The notes: generated from the sequence alone by a model not told the origin. DNA of 64,000 nt from Enterobacter oligotrophicus (GCF_009176645.1 NZ_AP019007.1:2046001-2110000), one strand, 5' to 3'; shown: positions 9,153 to 21,805, counted from the first letter of the stretch. Translations and numbers: made by a program.

Positions 9153-9224
9153 CCGGATGGCGTTTCGCTTATCCGGCCTACGTTCGTGCAGTTGTAGGCC
9201 CGGTAAGCGCAGCGCCACCGGGCT
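9153..9224. repeat. REP/BIME palindrome pair
   Basis: Two inverted REP-like units face each other between prkB and yhfA. The first starts CCGGATGGCG and contains TTATCCGGCCTACG; the second is TAGGCCCGGTAAGCGCAGCG followed by CCACCGGGC. It sits between convergent genes, where it may act in 3'-end processing or gyrase binding. Similar units occur at 30104–30173, 42839–42875 and 62700–62784. Confidence 0.8.
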
Positions 9225-9229
9225 TTGTT

Positions 9230-9634
9230 TTAAGCCTCGATCACTTCATACGAATGGGTGATTTTTACCGCTTTCTCCAGCATTAACGCCACAGAGCAGT
9301 ATTTCTCCGCAGAAAGATCCACCGCGCGTGATACCGCCGCATCTTTCAGCTCCTTGCCGGTAACAATAAAGTGCAGATTAATGTGCGTAAACAGGCGCGG
9401 TGCCTCTTCGCGGCGTTCAGACGTGAGTTTGACTTCGCAATCGGTCACATTGTGGCGGCCTTTTTGCAGAATCGACACCACGTCGATTGCGCTGCATCCG
9501 CCCGCCGCCATCAGCACCATCTCCATCGGGCTTGGGGCTTTGTCGCCGGAGTTCCCGTCCATCAAAATCTGGTGTCCTGAAGCGGACTCGCCCAGGAACG
9601 TTAACCCTTCAACCCACTTTACACGCGCTTGCAT
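9230..9634 (-). CDS. yhfA: OsmC-family protein YhfA
   Basis: A 134-residue OsmC/Ohr-fold protein. The two family cysteines are visible in AAGGCSAID and AEKYCSVAL, so a thiol-peroxidase activity is possible but unproven. I start it at ATG 9634 (MQARVKWVEG), which has GGAG nine bases upstream and matches the length of E. coli YhfA; ATG codons at 9640 and 9649 are alternatives. It is transcribed away from crp, and its promoter lies in the shared 311-base region. Confidence 0.9.
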   Translation of the reverse strand: MQARVKWVEGLTFLGESASGHQILMDGNSGDKAPSPMEMVLMAAGGCSAIDVVSILQKGRHNVTDCEVKLTSERREEAPRLFTHINLHFIVTGKELKDAAVSRAVDLSAEKYCSVALMLEKAVKITHSYEVIEA

Positions 9635-9945
9635 ATTCATTAACTCCAACGTTGCATTTTTGGTGACAGATTACGCGCGCGTTACATTTCTCGCAACGGA
9701 AGGCGACCTGCATCATGCTGAAGCGAGACACCAGGAGACACGCGGCTAAAGCTATGCTAAAACACTCTGGATGCTACAGTAATACATTGACGTTACACAT
9801 GTATGCAGAGGACATCAAACTTTACTGGCTGCGAAACGTTACGACAGCCGACTTCCCAGGGTATGGGTAAGAATTCGATTGCAACCCCAGAGTCCGGATG
9901 CATCTTATGACTCTGGTGACAGCTTATAACAGAGGATAACAGCGC
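9635..9945. promoter_or_regulatory. Divergent yhfA/crp control region with long crp leader
   Basis: This 311-base gap matches the layout of the E. coli crp promoter region. The block around 9750–9800 (atgctaaaac, then gctacagtaat) resembles the conserved crp core promoter, leaving a leader of about 160 bases. A degenerate CRP half-site pair, TGCAG-N6-TCAAA, lies at 9804–9819, where E. coli has an autoregulatory CRP site. The AGAGGATAAC just before the start serves as ribosome site. Exact transcription starts cannot be set by eye. Confidence 0.6.
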
Positions 9946-10578
9946 ATGGTGCTTGGCAAACCGCAAACAGACCCGACTCTCGAATGGTTCTTGTCTCATT
10001 GCCACATTCATAAGTACCCATCGAAAAGCACTCTGATTCACCAGGGTGAAAAAGCCGAAACGTTGTATTACATCGTTAAAGGCTCGGTGGCAGTGCTGAT
10101 CAAAGATGAAGAAGGGAAAGAGATGATCCTTTCTTATCTGAACCAGGGCGATTTCATCGGTGAACTGGGCCTGTTTGAAGAGGGCCAGGAACGTAGCGCC
10201 TGGGTTCGTGCAAAAACAGCATGTGAAGTGGCTGAAATTTCCTACAAGAAATTCCGTCAGTTGATCCAGGTTAACCCGGACATCCTGATGCGTCTTTCTT
10301 CCCAGATGGCTCGCCGTCTGCAGGTCACGTCTGAGAAAGTGGGTAACCTCGCCTTCCTGGACGTTACCGGCCGTATCGCGCAGACGCTGCTGAACCTGGC
10401 GAAACAGCCAGACGCCATGACCCACCCTGACGGCATGCAAATTAAAATTACCCGTCAGGAAATTGGTCAGATCGTCGGTTGCTCCCGCGAAACAGTGGGC
10501 CGTATCCTGAAAATGCTGGAAGACCAGAACCTGATCTCTGCCCACGGTAAAACTATCGTGGTTTACGGAACCCGTTAA
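9946..10578 (+). CDS. crp: cAMP receptor protein (CRP/CAP)
   Basis: The global cAMP-dependent transcription regulator, 210 residues. The N-terminal cyclic nucleotide domain carries [15 protein letters not shown] with the cAMP-contacting Arg and Ser. The long dimer helix holds the Thr-Ser pair (RRLQVTSEK). The C-terminal helix-turn-helix includes [18 protein letters not shown], whose Arg-Glu-Arg contacts read TGTGA sites. It is nearly identical to the E. coli protein; the visible change is Ser instead of Ala at mature position 118 (RLSSQM). Several CRP-type sites in this window (ppiA/tsgA, pckA, mdcA/yheT) are candidate targets. Confidence 0.99.
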   Translation: MVLGKPQTDPTLEWFLSHCHIHKYPSKSTLIHQGEKAETLYYIVKGSVAVLIKDEEGKEMILSYLNQGDFIGELGLFEEGQERSAWVRAKTACEVAEISYKKFRQLIQVNPDILMRLSSQMARRLQVTSEKVGNLAFLDVTGRIAQTLLNLAKQPDAMTHPDGMQIKITRQEIGQIVGCSRETVGRILKMLEDQNLISAHGKTIVVYGTR

Positions 10579-10586
10579 TTCCGGCC

Positions 10587-10622
10587 AAACGGCGTGCCAT
10601 CGCAAGGTGGCACGCCGTTTTT
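10587..10622 (+). terminator. crp terminator
   Basis: A 13-base perfect stem, AAACGGCGTGCCA paired with TGGCACGCCGTTT around an 8-base loop, ends in a T run 8 bases after the crp stop. This is a strong Rho-independent terminator. yhfK begins only 13 bases further on, so yhfK is read through or has a promoter in or near the stem. Confidence 0.9.
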
Positions 10623-10634
10623 GTCTCTATTCCC

Positions 10635-14010
<3,376 letters not shown>

Positions 14011-14026
14011 GCAAGGCAACAGATAT

Positions 14027-14590
14027 TCAGCGATTAAGGAAATTCGCCAGCAGGTCGTGCCCCTGCTCGCTGAGAATGCTTTCCGGGTGGAACTGCACCC
14101 CTTCGAGATCCCACTCGCGATGGCGGATGCCCATGATCTCCTGGGTGTCGCTCCAGGCGGTCACGTCAAAACAGGCAGGCAGGGTTGGCGGGTCAATCAC
14201 CAGAGAATGGTAGCGCGTCACGGTTAACGGGTTATTTAACCCAGTGAATACGCCCGTGCCGGTATGCGTAACCGGCGAGGTTTTACCGTGCATCACTTTG
14301 GCGGCACGCACGATGGTCGCACCAAAGACCTGCGCTATCGCCTGATGGCCCAGGCAGACACCCAGAATCGGCAGCTTGCCGGCAAAGTGTTGGATAACAT
14401 CGAGAGAAATGCCCGATTCCGACGGCGTACAGGGGCCTGGTGAAATCACAATTTTCTGCGGGGCCAGCATGTCAATGTCGGCCAGGCCGATCTCATCGTT
14501 GCGGCGGACAACCACCTCCGCACCCAGTTCACAAAAATACTGGTAAAGGTTCCAGGTGAAGGAATCGTAGTTATCTATCAGCAGGATCAT
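14027..14590 (-). CDS. pabA: Aminodeoxychorismate synthase glutamine amidotransferase subunit
   Basis: PabA releases ammonia from glutamine for PabB, making 4-amino-4-deoxychorismate for p-aminobenzoate and folate. It is a 187-residue class I amidotransferase. The triad is visible as Cys79 in GVCLGHQ and His168 with Glu170 in QFHPES. The N-terminal [15 protein letters not shown] is typical of the PabA/TrpG group. It follows the fic fusion gene by 30 bases and precedes argD, the same order as in E. coli, where transcription from fic reads into pabA. Confidence 0.96.
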   Translation of the reverse strand: MILLIDNYDSFTWNLYQYFCELGAEVVVRRNDEIGLADIDMLAPQKIVISPGPCTPSESGISLDVIQHFAGKLPILGVCLGHQAIAQVFGATIVRAAKVMHGKTSPVTHTGTGVFTGLNNPLTVTRYHSLVIDPPTLPACFDVTAWSDTQEIMGIRHREWDLEGVQFHPESILSEQGHDLLANFLNR

Positions 14591-14620
14591 GGCGGCTCCG
14601 GAAAAAAATGCCGCCCTATT

Positions 14621-15205
14621 CTACTCAGTTTCCCGCGCTTCGCTCACTACTTTGGCAAAGATGGCGTTCAGGGCCGTTAAATCTCCCATTGCCCCGCTCT
14701 GGTTAGCTACCGCCCAGTCGTCCGGGTCGATACCTTTCCAGCTCAGCTGATAGCCCGCATGGATCGCCAGCTGTTCAAAGAAGATCCGCTGGGCAATGCC
14801 ATTGCCGCTCATAAAAGGGTGCAGCATATTGATTTCACAGTAGTAATGGCTAACTTTGTCTGTGAACGCCTCTTTCTGAAGACCCACCAGATACTTGTCG
14901 CTTTCCATCGCCGCCATCAGTTCGTTACCCATCTTTTCGATGTACTCGAAATGACAAAAAGGAATGTTACCCTTAGAAATGTCGGCGGTGCGAAGCTCGC
15001 CAGCCCGCTTCATCTCTCTGCGGTATAAATGGCGGTGAATGAGACACAAATGGGGTAAACCAGGCGCAGACGGCCCCAGTTCCAGCGTCTCAATGTGGGG
15101 TTCTGAAGGACCATTACCTTTTTCAAGGAGGCAACTGGCCTGAAAATTGACGTTACGCTGCTGCTCCCAGAGACGGGATTTTTGCTTGTCGGTGAGTTTT
15201 TTCAC
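14621..15205 (-). CDS. fic: In-frame fusion of YhfG (FicA) antitoxin N-terminus to N-terminally shortened Fic protein
   Basis: A 194-residue protein from a GTG start at 15205, with GGAGG six bases upstream. Residues 1–28 (MKKLTDKQKSRLWEQQRN, then ..FQASCLLE) match the start of E. coli YhfG, the partner antitoxin of Fic, as I remember it. From about residue 40 (ETLELGPSAPGLPHL) to the end it matches Fic from about its residue 46. So the YhfG C-terminus, the intergenic junction and the first Fic helix are absent. The antitoxin inhibitory signature (S/T)xxxE(G/N) is kept in part as Ser24–Glu28, followed by Lys instead of Gly. The Fic active-site motif is HPFMSGNGIAQR (residues 129–140): His and GNG are present, the usual acidic residue is Ser and the usual Arg after GNG is Ile. 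The flap region FCHFEYIEK remains. It may be a deletion remnant or a self-inhibited single-chain Fic; activity is unknown. Confidence 0.8.
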   Translation of the reverse strand: MKKLTDKQKSRLWEQQRNVNFQASCLLEKGNGPSEPHIETLELGPSAPGLPHLCLIHRHLYRREMKRAGELRTADISKGNIPFCHFEYIEKMGNELMAAMESDKYLVGLQKEAFTDKVSHYYCEINMLHPFMSGNGIAQRIFFEQLAIHAGYQLSWKGIDPDDWAVANQSGAMGDLTALNAIFAKVVSEARETE

Positions 15206-15277
15206 TTAACGCCTCCCTGAATGTCCGTTTGCCACAAGTATAAGCAGCAAAACGCGCTTTCGCAGGGAGGACGAAAG

Positions 15278-15302
15278 AACACGAGCGAGATGGGCCCGTG
15301 TT
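15278..15302 (-). terminator. Possible ppiA terminator
   Basis: An imperfect 9-base stem (AACACGGGC with GCTCGTGTT on the minus strand, one G·T pair) lies just after the ppiA stop. The downstream tract is CTTTC rather than a clean T run, so it is a weak candidate. Confidence 0.35.
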
Positions 15303-15310
15303 AATGGTAA

Positions 15311-15892
<582 letters not shown>

Positions 15893-16025
15893 TTAACAAA
15901 GCGCAGTATAAAAAGCGAATGGCTTGATTCTAAAGAGCAGTATGAACTGAGACCAGCCTTTTACCTAATTTTACGAAATTGAAACAGTTGTAACCGCGCA
16001 AACGATTGGTTTTCACGCCGATTAA

Positions 16026-16041
16026 TGTGACTCAGATCACA
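16026..16041. promoter_or_regulatory. Perfect CRP site between ppiA and tsgA
   Basis: TGTGACTCAGATCACA matches the consensus TGTGA-N6-TCACA in all ten fixed positions. It lies 142 bases upstream of the ppiA ATG and 120 bases upstream of the tsgA ATG, in the divergent gap 15884–16161. CRP control of ppiA is known in E. coli; an effect on tsgA is inference. Confidence 0.85.
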
Positions 16042-16161
16042 TTAAAAACTGCAATAGAGTTCAAATTTTCTTTAAAAGATATGAATGGATCACTTTCGCG
16101 ACTAAAATCTGCCCGCTCAAACGCAGTCAATGCGTTTTACTTTACTTTGAACAGGCCAGAC

Positions 16162-17346
16162 ATGACTAACAGCAATCGCATCAAGCTCACATGGATCAGC
16201 TTCTTCTCCTACGCCCTGACCGGCGCGTTGGTGATCGTCACCGGGATGGTGATGGGAAATATCGCAGACTACTTCCAGCTGCCCGTTTCCAGCATGAGTA
16301 ACACCTTCACCTTCCTCAACGCGGGGATACTGATCTCCATCTTCCTGAATGCCTGGCTGATGGAGATCGTGCCGCTGAAAACGCAGCTACGCTTTGGTTT
16401 TGTGCTGATGGTCGCCGCTGTCGCTGGCCTGATGCTGAGCCACAGCATCGCGTTGTTCTCTGCCGCCATGTTCGTGCTCGGCCTGGTGAGCGGGATCACC
16501 ATGTCGATCGGGACGTTCCTCATTACCCATATGTATGAAGGCCGCCAGCGCGGCGCGCGTCTGCTGTTTACCGACTCCTTCTTCAGCATGGCCGGGATGA
16601 TTTTCCCGATGGTGGCGGCCTATCTTCTTGCTCGCAGCATTGAGTGGTACTGGGTGTATGCCTGCATTGGTCTGGTTTACGTCGCTATCTTCATTCTGAC
16701 CTTCGGCTGTGAATTCCCGGTGCTGGGTAAAAAAGCGCAGACCACTGAGGAACCTGTCGCGAAAGAGAAATGGGGCATCGGCGTGCTGTTTCTCTCCGTT
16801 GCCGCACTGTGCTACATCCTGGGCCAACTGGGCTTTATCTCCTGGGTGCCGGAGTACGCCAAAGGTCTGGGCATGAGCCTGAACGATGCCGGTAAACTGG
16901 TGAGCGATTTCTGGATGTCTTACATGTTCGGCATGTGGGCGTTTAGCTTCATCCTGCGCTTCTTCGACCTGCAGCGCATCCTGACCGTGCTGGCAGGCCT
17001 GGCGACGGTGCTGATGTATCTGTTCATCAACGGTTCACCGGAACATATGCCGTGGTTCATTCTGACCCTGGGCTTCTTCTCCAGCGCGATTTACACCTCC
17101 ATCATCACGCTCGGTTCCCTGCAGACCAAAGTGGCCTCGCCGAAGCTGGTCAATTTTGTACTGACCTGCGGCACCATCGGCACCATGCTGACCTTCGTCG
17201 TCACGGGCCCGATTGTTGCGCACAGCGGCCCACTGGCCGCGCTGCACACCGCTAACGGGCTATATGCCGTGGTGTTCATTATGTGCTTCGTTCTCGGCTT
17301 CGTGACGCGCCACCGCCAGCACAACGTAGCAGCGGCGTCTCACTGA
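16162..17346 (+). CDS. tsgA: Major facilitator superfamily protein TsgA
   Basis: A 394-residue inner-membrane transporter of the MFS with about twelve hydrophobic segments and a central cytoplasmic loop near residues 190–205 ([14 protein letters not shown]). Its substrate is not known; the Salmonella gene was named for growth on selenate (tellurite/selenite/growth-type phenotype, recalled). I start at ATG 16162 ([15 protein letters not shown]); a longer in-frame frame back to 16006 would cross the CRP site and begins with non-family sequence. It is convergent with codA, with only 3 bases between stops. Confidence 0.88.
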   Translation: MTNSNRIKLTWISFFSYALTGALVIVTGMVMGNIADYFQLPVSSMSNTFTFLNAGILISIFLNAWLMEIVPLKTQLRFGFVLMVAAVAGLMLSHSIALFSAAMFVLGLVSGITMSIGTFLITHMYEGRQRGARLLFTDSFFSMAGMIFPMVAAYLLARSIEWYWVYACIGLVYVAIFILTFGCEFPVLGKKAQTTEEPVAKEKWGIGVLFLSVAALCYILGQLGFISWVPEYAKGLGMSLNDAGKLVSDFWMSYMFGMWAFSFILRFFDLQRILTVLAGLATVLMYLFINGSPEHMPWFILTLGFFSSAIYTSIITLGSLQTKVASPKLVNFVLTCGTIGTMLTFVVTGPIVAHSGPLAALHTANGLYAVVFIMCFVLGFVTRHRQHNVAAASH

Positions 17347-17349
17347 TCC

Positions 17350-18666
17350 CTACGCCCCTTTGCGCTCAGCAGAGGGGCTGTTTCCGGTAAAGAACACCTC
17401 TTCTCCCCCCTTGTCCGTTTTTATCCAGGTCTGAGCCAGTTGCGTGGTCGCAATCACGCGTCCCTGACGAATCGACCAGCGCACCGGCACCTGGCAGCGT
17501 ACCGCTTCAAACCCGCTCTCCGCAGGCAGAATAATCAGGTTAGCCGGATTTCCCGTCTCAATACCGTAATCGCTCAGGCCAAAGGTTCGCGCGCTATTAT
17601 GGGTAATGAGATTCAGGCCGCTGTCGATTTGCGGATACCCCATCATCTGGCAGACGTGCAGCCCCATATGCAGCACCTGCAGCATATTGCCGGTGCCAAG
17701 CGGATACCACGGGTCAAAGACATCATCATGACCGAAGCAGACGTTAATTCCCGCGTCCTGCAGCTCTTTCACGCGGGTAATGCCGCGACGCTTCGGATAG
17801 TCGTCAAAGCGCCCCTGCAGATGGATGTTTACCAGCGGGTTGGCGACAAAGTTAATTCCCGACATTTTCAGCAGACGGAACAGCCGCGAGGTGTAAGCGC
17901 CGTTGTAGGAGTGCATGGCGGTGGTGTGGCTGGCGGTCACGCGCGGGCCGATCCCGGCCTCATAGGCCAGCGTGGCGACCGTCTCGACAAAGCGCGACTG
18001 TTCGTCGTCAATTTCATCACAGTGGATATCCAGCGGACGGTCGTATTTCTTCGCCAGCTCGAAGGCAATATGCAGCGACTGCACGCCATATTCGCGGGTG
18101 AACTCGAAATGCGGAATAGCCCCCACCACATCCGCTCCCAGCCTTAACGCCTCTTCCAGCAGCGCCGCGCCGTTCGGGTAAGAGAGAATACCCTCCTGCG
18201 GGAACGCCACGATTTGCAGCGTCACCCACGGCGCGACCTCCTGCTTCACCTCCAGCATCGCCTTCAGCGCGGTAAGCGTCGGGTCAGAAACATCGACGTG
18301 GGTACGCACAAACTGGATACCGTTGGCGATTTGCCACTTCAGCGTTTTCCATGCGCGTGCTTTCACATCCTCATGGCTGAGCAGCGCCTTGCGTTCGGCC
18401 CAGCGTTCAATGCCTTCAAACAGCGTCCCGGACTGGTTCCAGTTCGGTTCGCCCGCCGTCTGGGTGGTATCAAGATGAATATGCGGCTCAATAAACGGGG
18501 GTATCGCCAGCCCGCCGCGAGCATTCAATACCTCATAGCTTTCGGTGTGGGTATCGTCCATGGGCGTAATGTCACCAAAACGACCGTTCTCAATGGCGAT
18601 TTGCCACAGCCCTTCCCGACCCGGTAAACGAACATTCTGGACAAGCCAAAGCGGTGTTGTAGACAT
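17350..18666 (-). CDS. codA: Cytosine deaminase
   Basis: A 438-residue amidohydrolase that deaminates cytosine to uracil and ammonia. The metal ligands are visible as PHIHLD (His62, His64), [10 protein letters not shown] near residue 215 and FGHDDVFDP near residue 312. The stretch [20 protein letters not shown] is almost the same as in E. coli CodA. Unlike the E. coli codBA operon, no permease gene codB lies beside it: tsgA is convergent on one side and nirB divergent on the other. The ATG at 18666 follows a GGGGGAAAGG ribosome site. Its promoter must lie in the gap shared with nirB, where ATTTTTAAAAAT (18708–18719) is a perfect 12-base palindrome. Confidence 0.93.
   Translation of the reverse strand: MSTTPLWLVQNVRLPGREGLWQIAIENGRFGDITPMDDTHTESYEVLNARGGLAIPPFIEPHIHLDTTQTAGEPNWNQSGTLFEGIERWAERKALLSHEDVKARAWKTLKWQIANGIQFVRTHVDVSDPTLTALKAMLEVKQEVAPWVTLQIVAFPQEGILSYPNGAALLEEALRLGADVVGAIPHFEFTREYGVQSLHIAFELAKKYDRPLDIHCDEIDDEQSRFVETVATLAYEAGIGPRVTASHTTAMHSYNGAYTSRLFRLLKMSGINFVANPLVNIHLQGRFDDYPKRRGITRVKELQDAGINVCFGHDDVFDPWYPLGTGNMLQVLHMGLHVCQMMGYPQIDSGLNLITHNSARTFGLSDYGIETGNPANLIILPAESGFEAVRCQVPVRWSIRQGRVIATTQLAQTWIKTDKGGEEVFFTGNSPSAERKGA
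17354..17377 (+). terminator. Possible tsgA terminator inside the codA 3' end
   Basis: GCCCCT pairs with AGGGGC around a 12-base loop, followed by TGTTT, 8 bases after the tsgA stop. It overlaps the last codons of codA on the other strand. The stem is short, so the call is weak. Confidence 0.3.
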
Positions 18667-18804
18667 ACCTTTCCCCCGAAAAACGCGGCTGAAATTTAGG
18701 AGTACGCATTTTTAAAAATCCGCCTCCAGTTTGTACACAAAATCGACGAGAACGAAAAGCCAGCGATTTCCACAATTTATAAAAATCCTGACAAATCAGC
18801 AATC

Positions 18805-18882
18805 TACCCACTAAGGGGTAGTTGAAGGCGTATTTGATTTGCATCAATAAGCGCCGTTGCTGAATCGTTAAGGTAGGCAGTA
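18805..18882 (+). promoter_or_regulatory. nirB promoter with NarL/NarP and FNR sites
   Basis: The NarL/NarP 7-2-7 element TACCCAC-TA-AGGGGTA lies at 18805–18820. A perfect FNR site, TTGAT-TTGC-ATCAA, lies at 18834–18847. Their centres are 28 bases apart, the same as the -69.5 and -41.5 positions in E. coli nirB, which places the start of transcription near 18882. A plausible -10 box (TAAGGT) lies at 18869–18874. This predicts anaerobic activation enhanced by nitrate or nitrite. Confidence 0.88.
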
Positions 18883-18905
18883 ATAGAAAAGAAATCGAGG
18901 CAAAA

Positions 18906-21449
18906 ATGAGCAAAGTCAGACTCGCTATCATCGGTAACGGCATGGTCGGCCACCGCTTTATTGAGGATCTTCTCGATAAAGCCGATGCCGATCGGTTCGA
19001 TATTACCGTGTTCTGTGAAGAACCCCGCAAGGCGTACGACCGTGTGCACTTGTCTTCCTACTTCTCCCATCATACCGCCGAAGAGCTTTCTCTGGTGCGT
19101 GAAGGTTTCTATGAGAAGCATGGCGTAAAAGTGCTGGTGGGCGAACGCGCTATCACCATCAACCGTCAGGAAAAAGTGATCCACTCCAGCGCCGGACGCA
19201 CGGTTTTTTACGACAAGCTGATCATGGCGACTGGCTCGTATCCGTGGGTTCCGCCAATCAAAGGCTCGGAAACGCAGGATTGCTTTGTATACCGTACCAT
19301 TGAAGACCTCAAAGCCATCGAAAACTGTGCACGTCGCAGTAAACGCGGCGCGGTGGTCGGTGGCGGCCTGCTGGGTCTGGAAGCAGCTGGCGCGCTGAAA
19401 AACCTCGGTGTTGAAACCCACGTTATCGAATTTGCCCCGATGCTGATGGCCGAACAGCTGGACCACATGGGTGGTGACCAGCTGCGCCGTAAAATCGAAA
19501 GCATGGGCGTGAAAGTTCACACCAGCAAGAATACCAAAGAGATCGTCCAGGAAGGCACTGAAGCGCGTAAAACCATGCGCTTTGCCGACGGCAGCGAGCT
19601 GGAAGTGGACTTCATCGTCTTCTCCACCGGTATTCGCCCGCGCGACAAAATGGCTACCCAGTGCGGCCTGGCCGTTGCGCAGCGCGGCGGGATCATGATT
19701 AATGACTCCTGCCAGACCTCCGACCCGGATATCTACGCTATCGGCGAGTGCGCCAGCTGGAATAACCGCGTGTACGGCCTGGTGGCTCCGGGTTACAAAA
19801 TGGCGCAGGTCGCCGTTGACCATATCCTCGGCACCGAAAACGCCTTCACCGGCGCAGACATGAGCGCCAAGCTGAAGCTGCTGGGCGTGGACGTGGGTGG
19901 TATCGGTGATGCGCACGGCCGCACCCCGAACTCTCGCAGCTACGTTTACCTCGACGAAAGCAAAGAAGTCTACAAACGTCTCATCGTCAGCCAGGACAAT
20001 AAAACCCTTCTCGGTGCGGTACTGGTGGGCGACACCAGCGACTTCGGCAACCTGCTCCAGCTGGTGCTGAACGCCATTGAGCTGCCGGAAAACCCGGACG
20101 CGCTGATCCTCCCGGCCCACGCCTCCAGCGGCAAGCCGTCTATCGGCGTGGATAAACTGCCGGACAGCGCACAAATTTGCTCCTGCTTCGACGTCACCAA
20201 AGGCATGCTGATTTCCGCCATCAACAAAGGCTGCCACACCGTTGCGGCGCTGAAAGCGGAAACCAAAGCCGGTACTGGCTGCGGCGGCTGCATTCCGCTG
20301 GTCACTCAGGTGCTGAACGCCGAACTGGCGAAACAGGGCATCGAAGTGAACAACAACCTGTGCGAGCACTTCGCTTACTCTCGCCAGGAGCTGTACCACC
20401 TGATCCGCGTGGAAGGCATCAAATCCTTCGACGAGCTGCTGGAAAAACACGGCCAGGGCTACGGCTGTGAAGTATGTAAACCGACCGTTGGCTCCCTGCT
20501 GGCCTCCTGCTGGAACGACTACGTGCTCAAACCAGAGCACACGCCGCTGCAGGACACCAACGATAACTTCCTGGCGAACATCCAGAAAGACGGCACCTAC
20601 TCCGTGATCCCACGGTCTGCGGGCGGTGAAATCACCCCGGAAGGGCTGGTCGCGGTGGGTCGTATCGCCCGTGAATATAACCTGTACACCAAAATCACCG
20701 GCTCCCAGCGTATCGGCCTGTTTGGTGCGCAGAAAGATGATCTGCCTGAAATCTGGCGTCAGCTGATTGAAGCAGGCTTCGAAACCGGCCACGCGTATGC
20801 CAAAGCGCTGCGTATGGCGAAAACCTGCGTGGGCAGCACCTGGTGCCGCTACGGTGTGGGCGACAGCGTGGGCTTCGGCGTGGAGCTGGAAAACCGCTAT
20901 AAAGGCATCCGTACCCCGCACAAAATGAAGTTCGGCGTCTCCGGCTGTACCCGTGAATGTGCGGAAGCGCAGGGTAAAGACGTGGGTATCATCGCCACCG
21001 AGAAAGGCTGGAACCTGTACGTCTGCGGTAACGGCGGGATGAAACCACGCCACGCGGACCTGCTGGCAGCGGATCTCGACCACGATACGCTGATCAAATA
21101 CCTCGACCGCTTCATGATGTTCTACATTCGCACCGCCGATAAGCTGACCCGTACCGCCTCCTGGCTGGATAACCTGGAAGGTGGCATCGACTACCTGAAG
21201 TCGGTCATTATCGACGACAAACTGGGTCTGAACGAACATCTGGAAGAAGAGATGGCTCGCCTGCGCGACGCGGTGATCTGCGAGTGGACCGAAACCGTGA
21301 ACACGCCAGCGGCGCAGACGCGCTTCAAACACTTTATCAACAGCACCCAGCGCGACCCTAACGTGCAGGTGGTGGCAGAACGCGAGCAGCATCGTCCGGC
21401 GACACCTTATGAACGTATTCCGGTGACTCTGGTGGAGGAAAACGCATGA
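18906..21449 (+). CDS. nirB: NADH-dependent nitrite reductase, large subunit
   Basis: The cytoplasmic catalytic subunit (847 residues) reducing nitrite to ammonium with NADH. Domains in order: FAD/NAD(P)H part at about 1–390 (start AIIGNGMVGHRF; NADH loop GGGLLGLEAAG near 150), a BFD-like [2Fe-2S] region at about 420–480 (CSCF, later CGGCIP), then the nitrite/sulphite reductase half. The siroheme–[4Fe-4S] ligands are visible as C-x5-C (TCVGSTWC) and C-x3-C (SGCTREC) near residues 640–685. Siroheme comes from CysG, two genes downstream. It overlaps nirD by 4 bases. Confidence 0.98.
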   Translation: MSKVRLAIIGNGMVGHRFIEDLLDKADADRFDITVFCEEPRKAYDRVHLSSYFSHHTAEELSLVREGFYEKHGVKVLVGERAITINRQEKVIHSSAGRTVFYDKLIMATGSYPWVPPIKGSETQDCFVYRTIEDLKAIENCARRSKRGAVVGGGLLGLEAAGALKNLGVETHVIEFAPMLMAEQLDHMGGDQLRRKIESMGVKVHTSKNTKEIVQEGTEARKTMRFADGSELEVDFIVFSTGIRPRDKMATQCGLAVAQRGGIMINDSCQTSDPDIYAIGECASWNNRVYGLVAPGYKMAQVAVDHILGTENAFTGADMSAKLKLLGVDVGGIGDAHGRTPNSRSYVYLDESKEVYKRLIVSQDNKTLLGAVLVGDTSDFGNLLQLVLNAIELPENPDALILPAHASSGKPSIGVDKLPDSAQICSCFDVTKGMLISAINKGCHTVAALKAETKAGTGCGGCIPLVTQVLNAELAKQGIEVNNNLCEHFAYSRQELYHLIRVEGIKSFDELLEKHGQGYGCEVCKPTVGSLLASCWNDYVLKPEHTPLQDTNDNFLANIQKDGTYSVIPRSAGGEITPEGLVAVGRIAREYNLYTKITGSQRIGLFGAQKDDLPEIWRQLIEAGFETGHAYAKALRMAKTCVGSTWCRYGVGDSVGFGVELENRYKGIRTPHKMKFGVSGCTRECAEAQGKDVGIIATEKGWNLYVCGNGGMKPRHADLLAADLDHDTLIKYLDRFMMFYIRTADKLTRTASWLDNLEGGIDYLKSVIIDDKLGLNEHLEEEMARLRDAVICEWTETVNTPAAQTRFKHFINSTQRDPNVQVVAEREQHRPATPYERIPVTLVEENA

Positions 21450-21772
21450 GCCAGTGGGTAAACATCTGCAACATTAACGACATCCTGCCTGCCACCGGCG
21501 TCTGTGCGCTGCTGGGTAAAGAGCAGGTCGCGATTTTCCGCCCTCGCCACGATGAACAGGTCTTTGCCATCAGCAATATCGACCCGTTCTTCGAGGCCAG
21601 CGTGCTCTCCCGCGGTTTGATCGCAGAGCATCAGGGTGAGCTGTGGGTCGCCAGTCCGCTGAAAAAACAGCGTTTCCGTTTGAGTGACGGGCATTGCATG
21701 GAAGATGAGAGTCACTCTGTGAAGCACTACGACGTCCGCGTGAAAGACGGTAAAGTGCAGTTACGCGGTTAA
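21446..21772 (+). CDS. nirD: NADH-dependent nitrite reductase, small subunit
   Basis: A 108-residue Rieske-fold subunit needed for NirB activity. As is usual for enteric NirD, the Rieske CxH ligands are not seen, so it probably binds no cluster. The start overlaps the nirB stop (ATGA). A terminator-like hairpin follows before nirC. Confidence 0.96.
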   Translation: MSQWVNICNINDILPATGVCALLGKEQVAIFRPRHDEQVFAISNIDPFFEASVLSRGLIAEHQGELWVASPLKKQRFRLSDGHCMEDESHSVKHYDVRVKDGKVQLRG

Positions 21773-21780
21773 CTATTTTG

Positions 21781-21805
21781 AGGGAGGCGCAATGCCTCCC
21801 TTTTT
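21781..21805 (+). terminator. Hairpin between nirD and nirC
   Basis: AGGGAGGC pairs with GCCTCCCT around a 5-base loop and is followed by TTTTT. It may partly end nirBD transcripts and lower the amount of nirC-cysG message, since no clear nirC promoter was found in the 68-base gap. Confidence 0.75.

Noticed and set aside
18804..21392. An 862-codon open frame on the minus strand opposite nirB
   Set aside because: It mirrors nirB almost exactly, has His/Val/Phe-rich composition typical of reverse-complemented GC-rich codons, no family match and no ribosome site. It is an antisense shadow of biased codon use.
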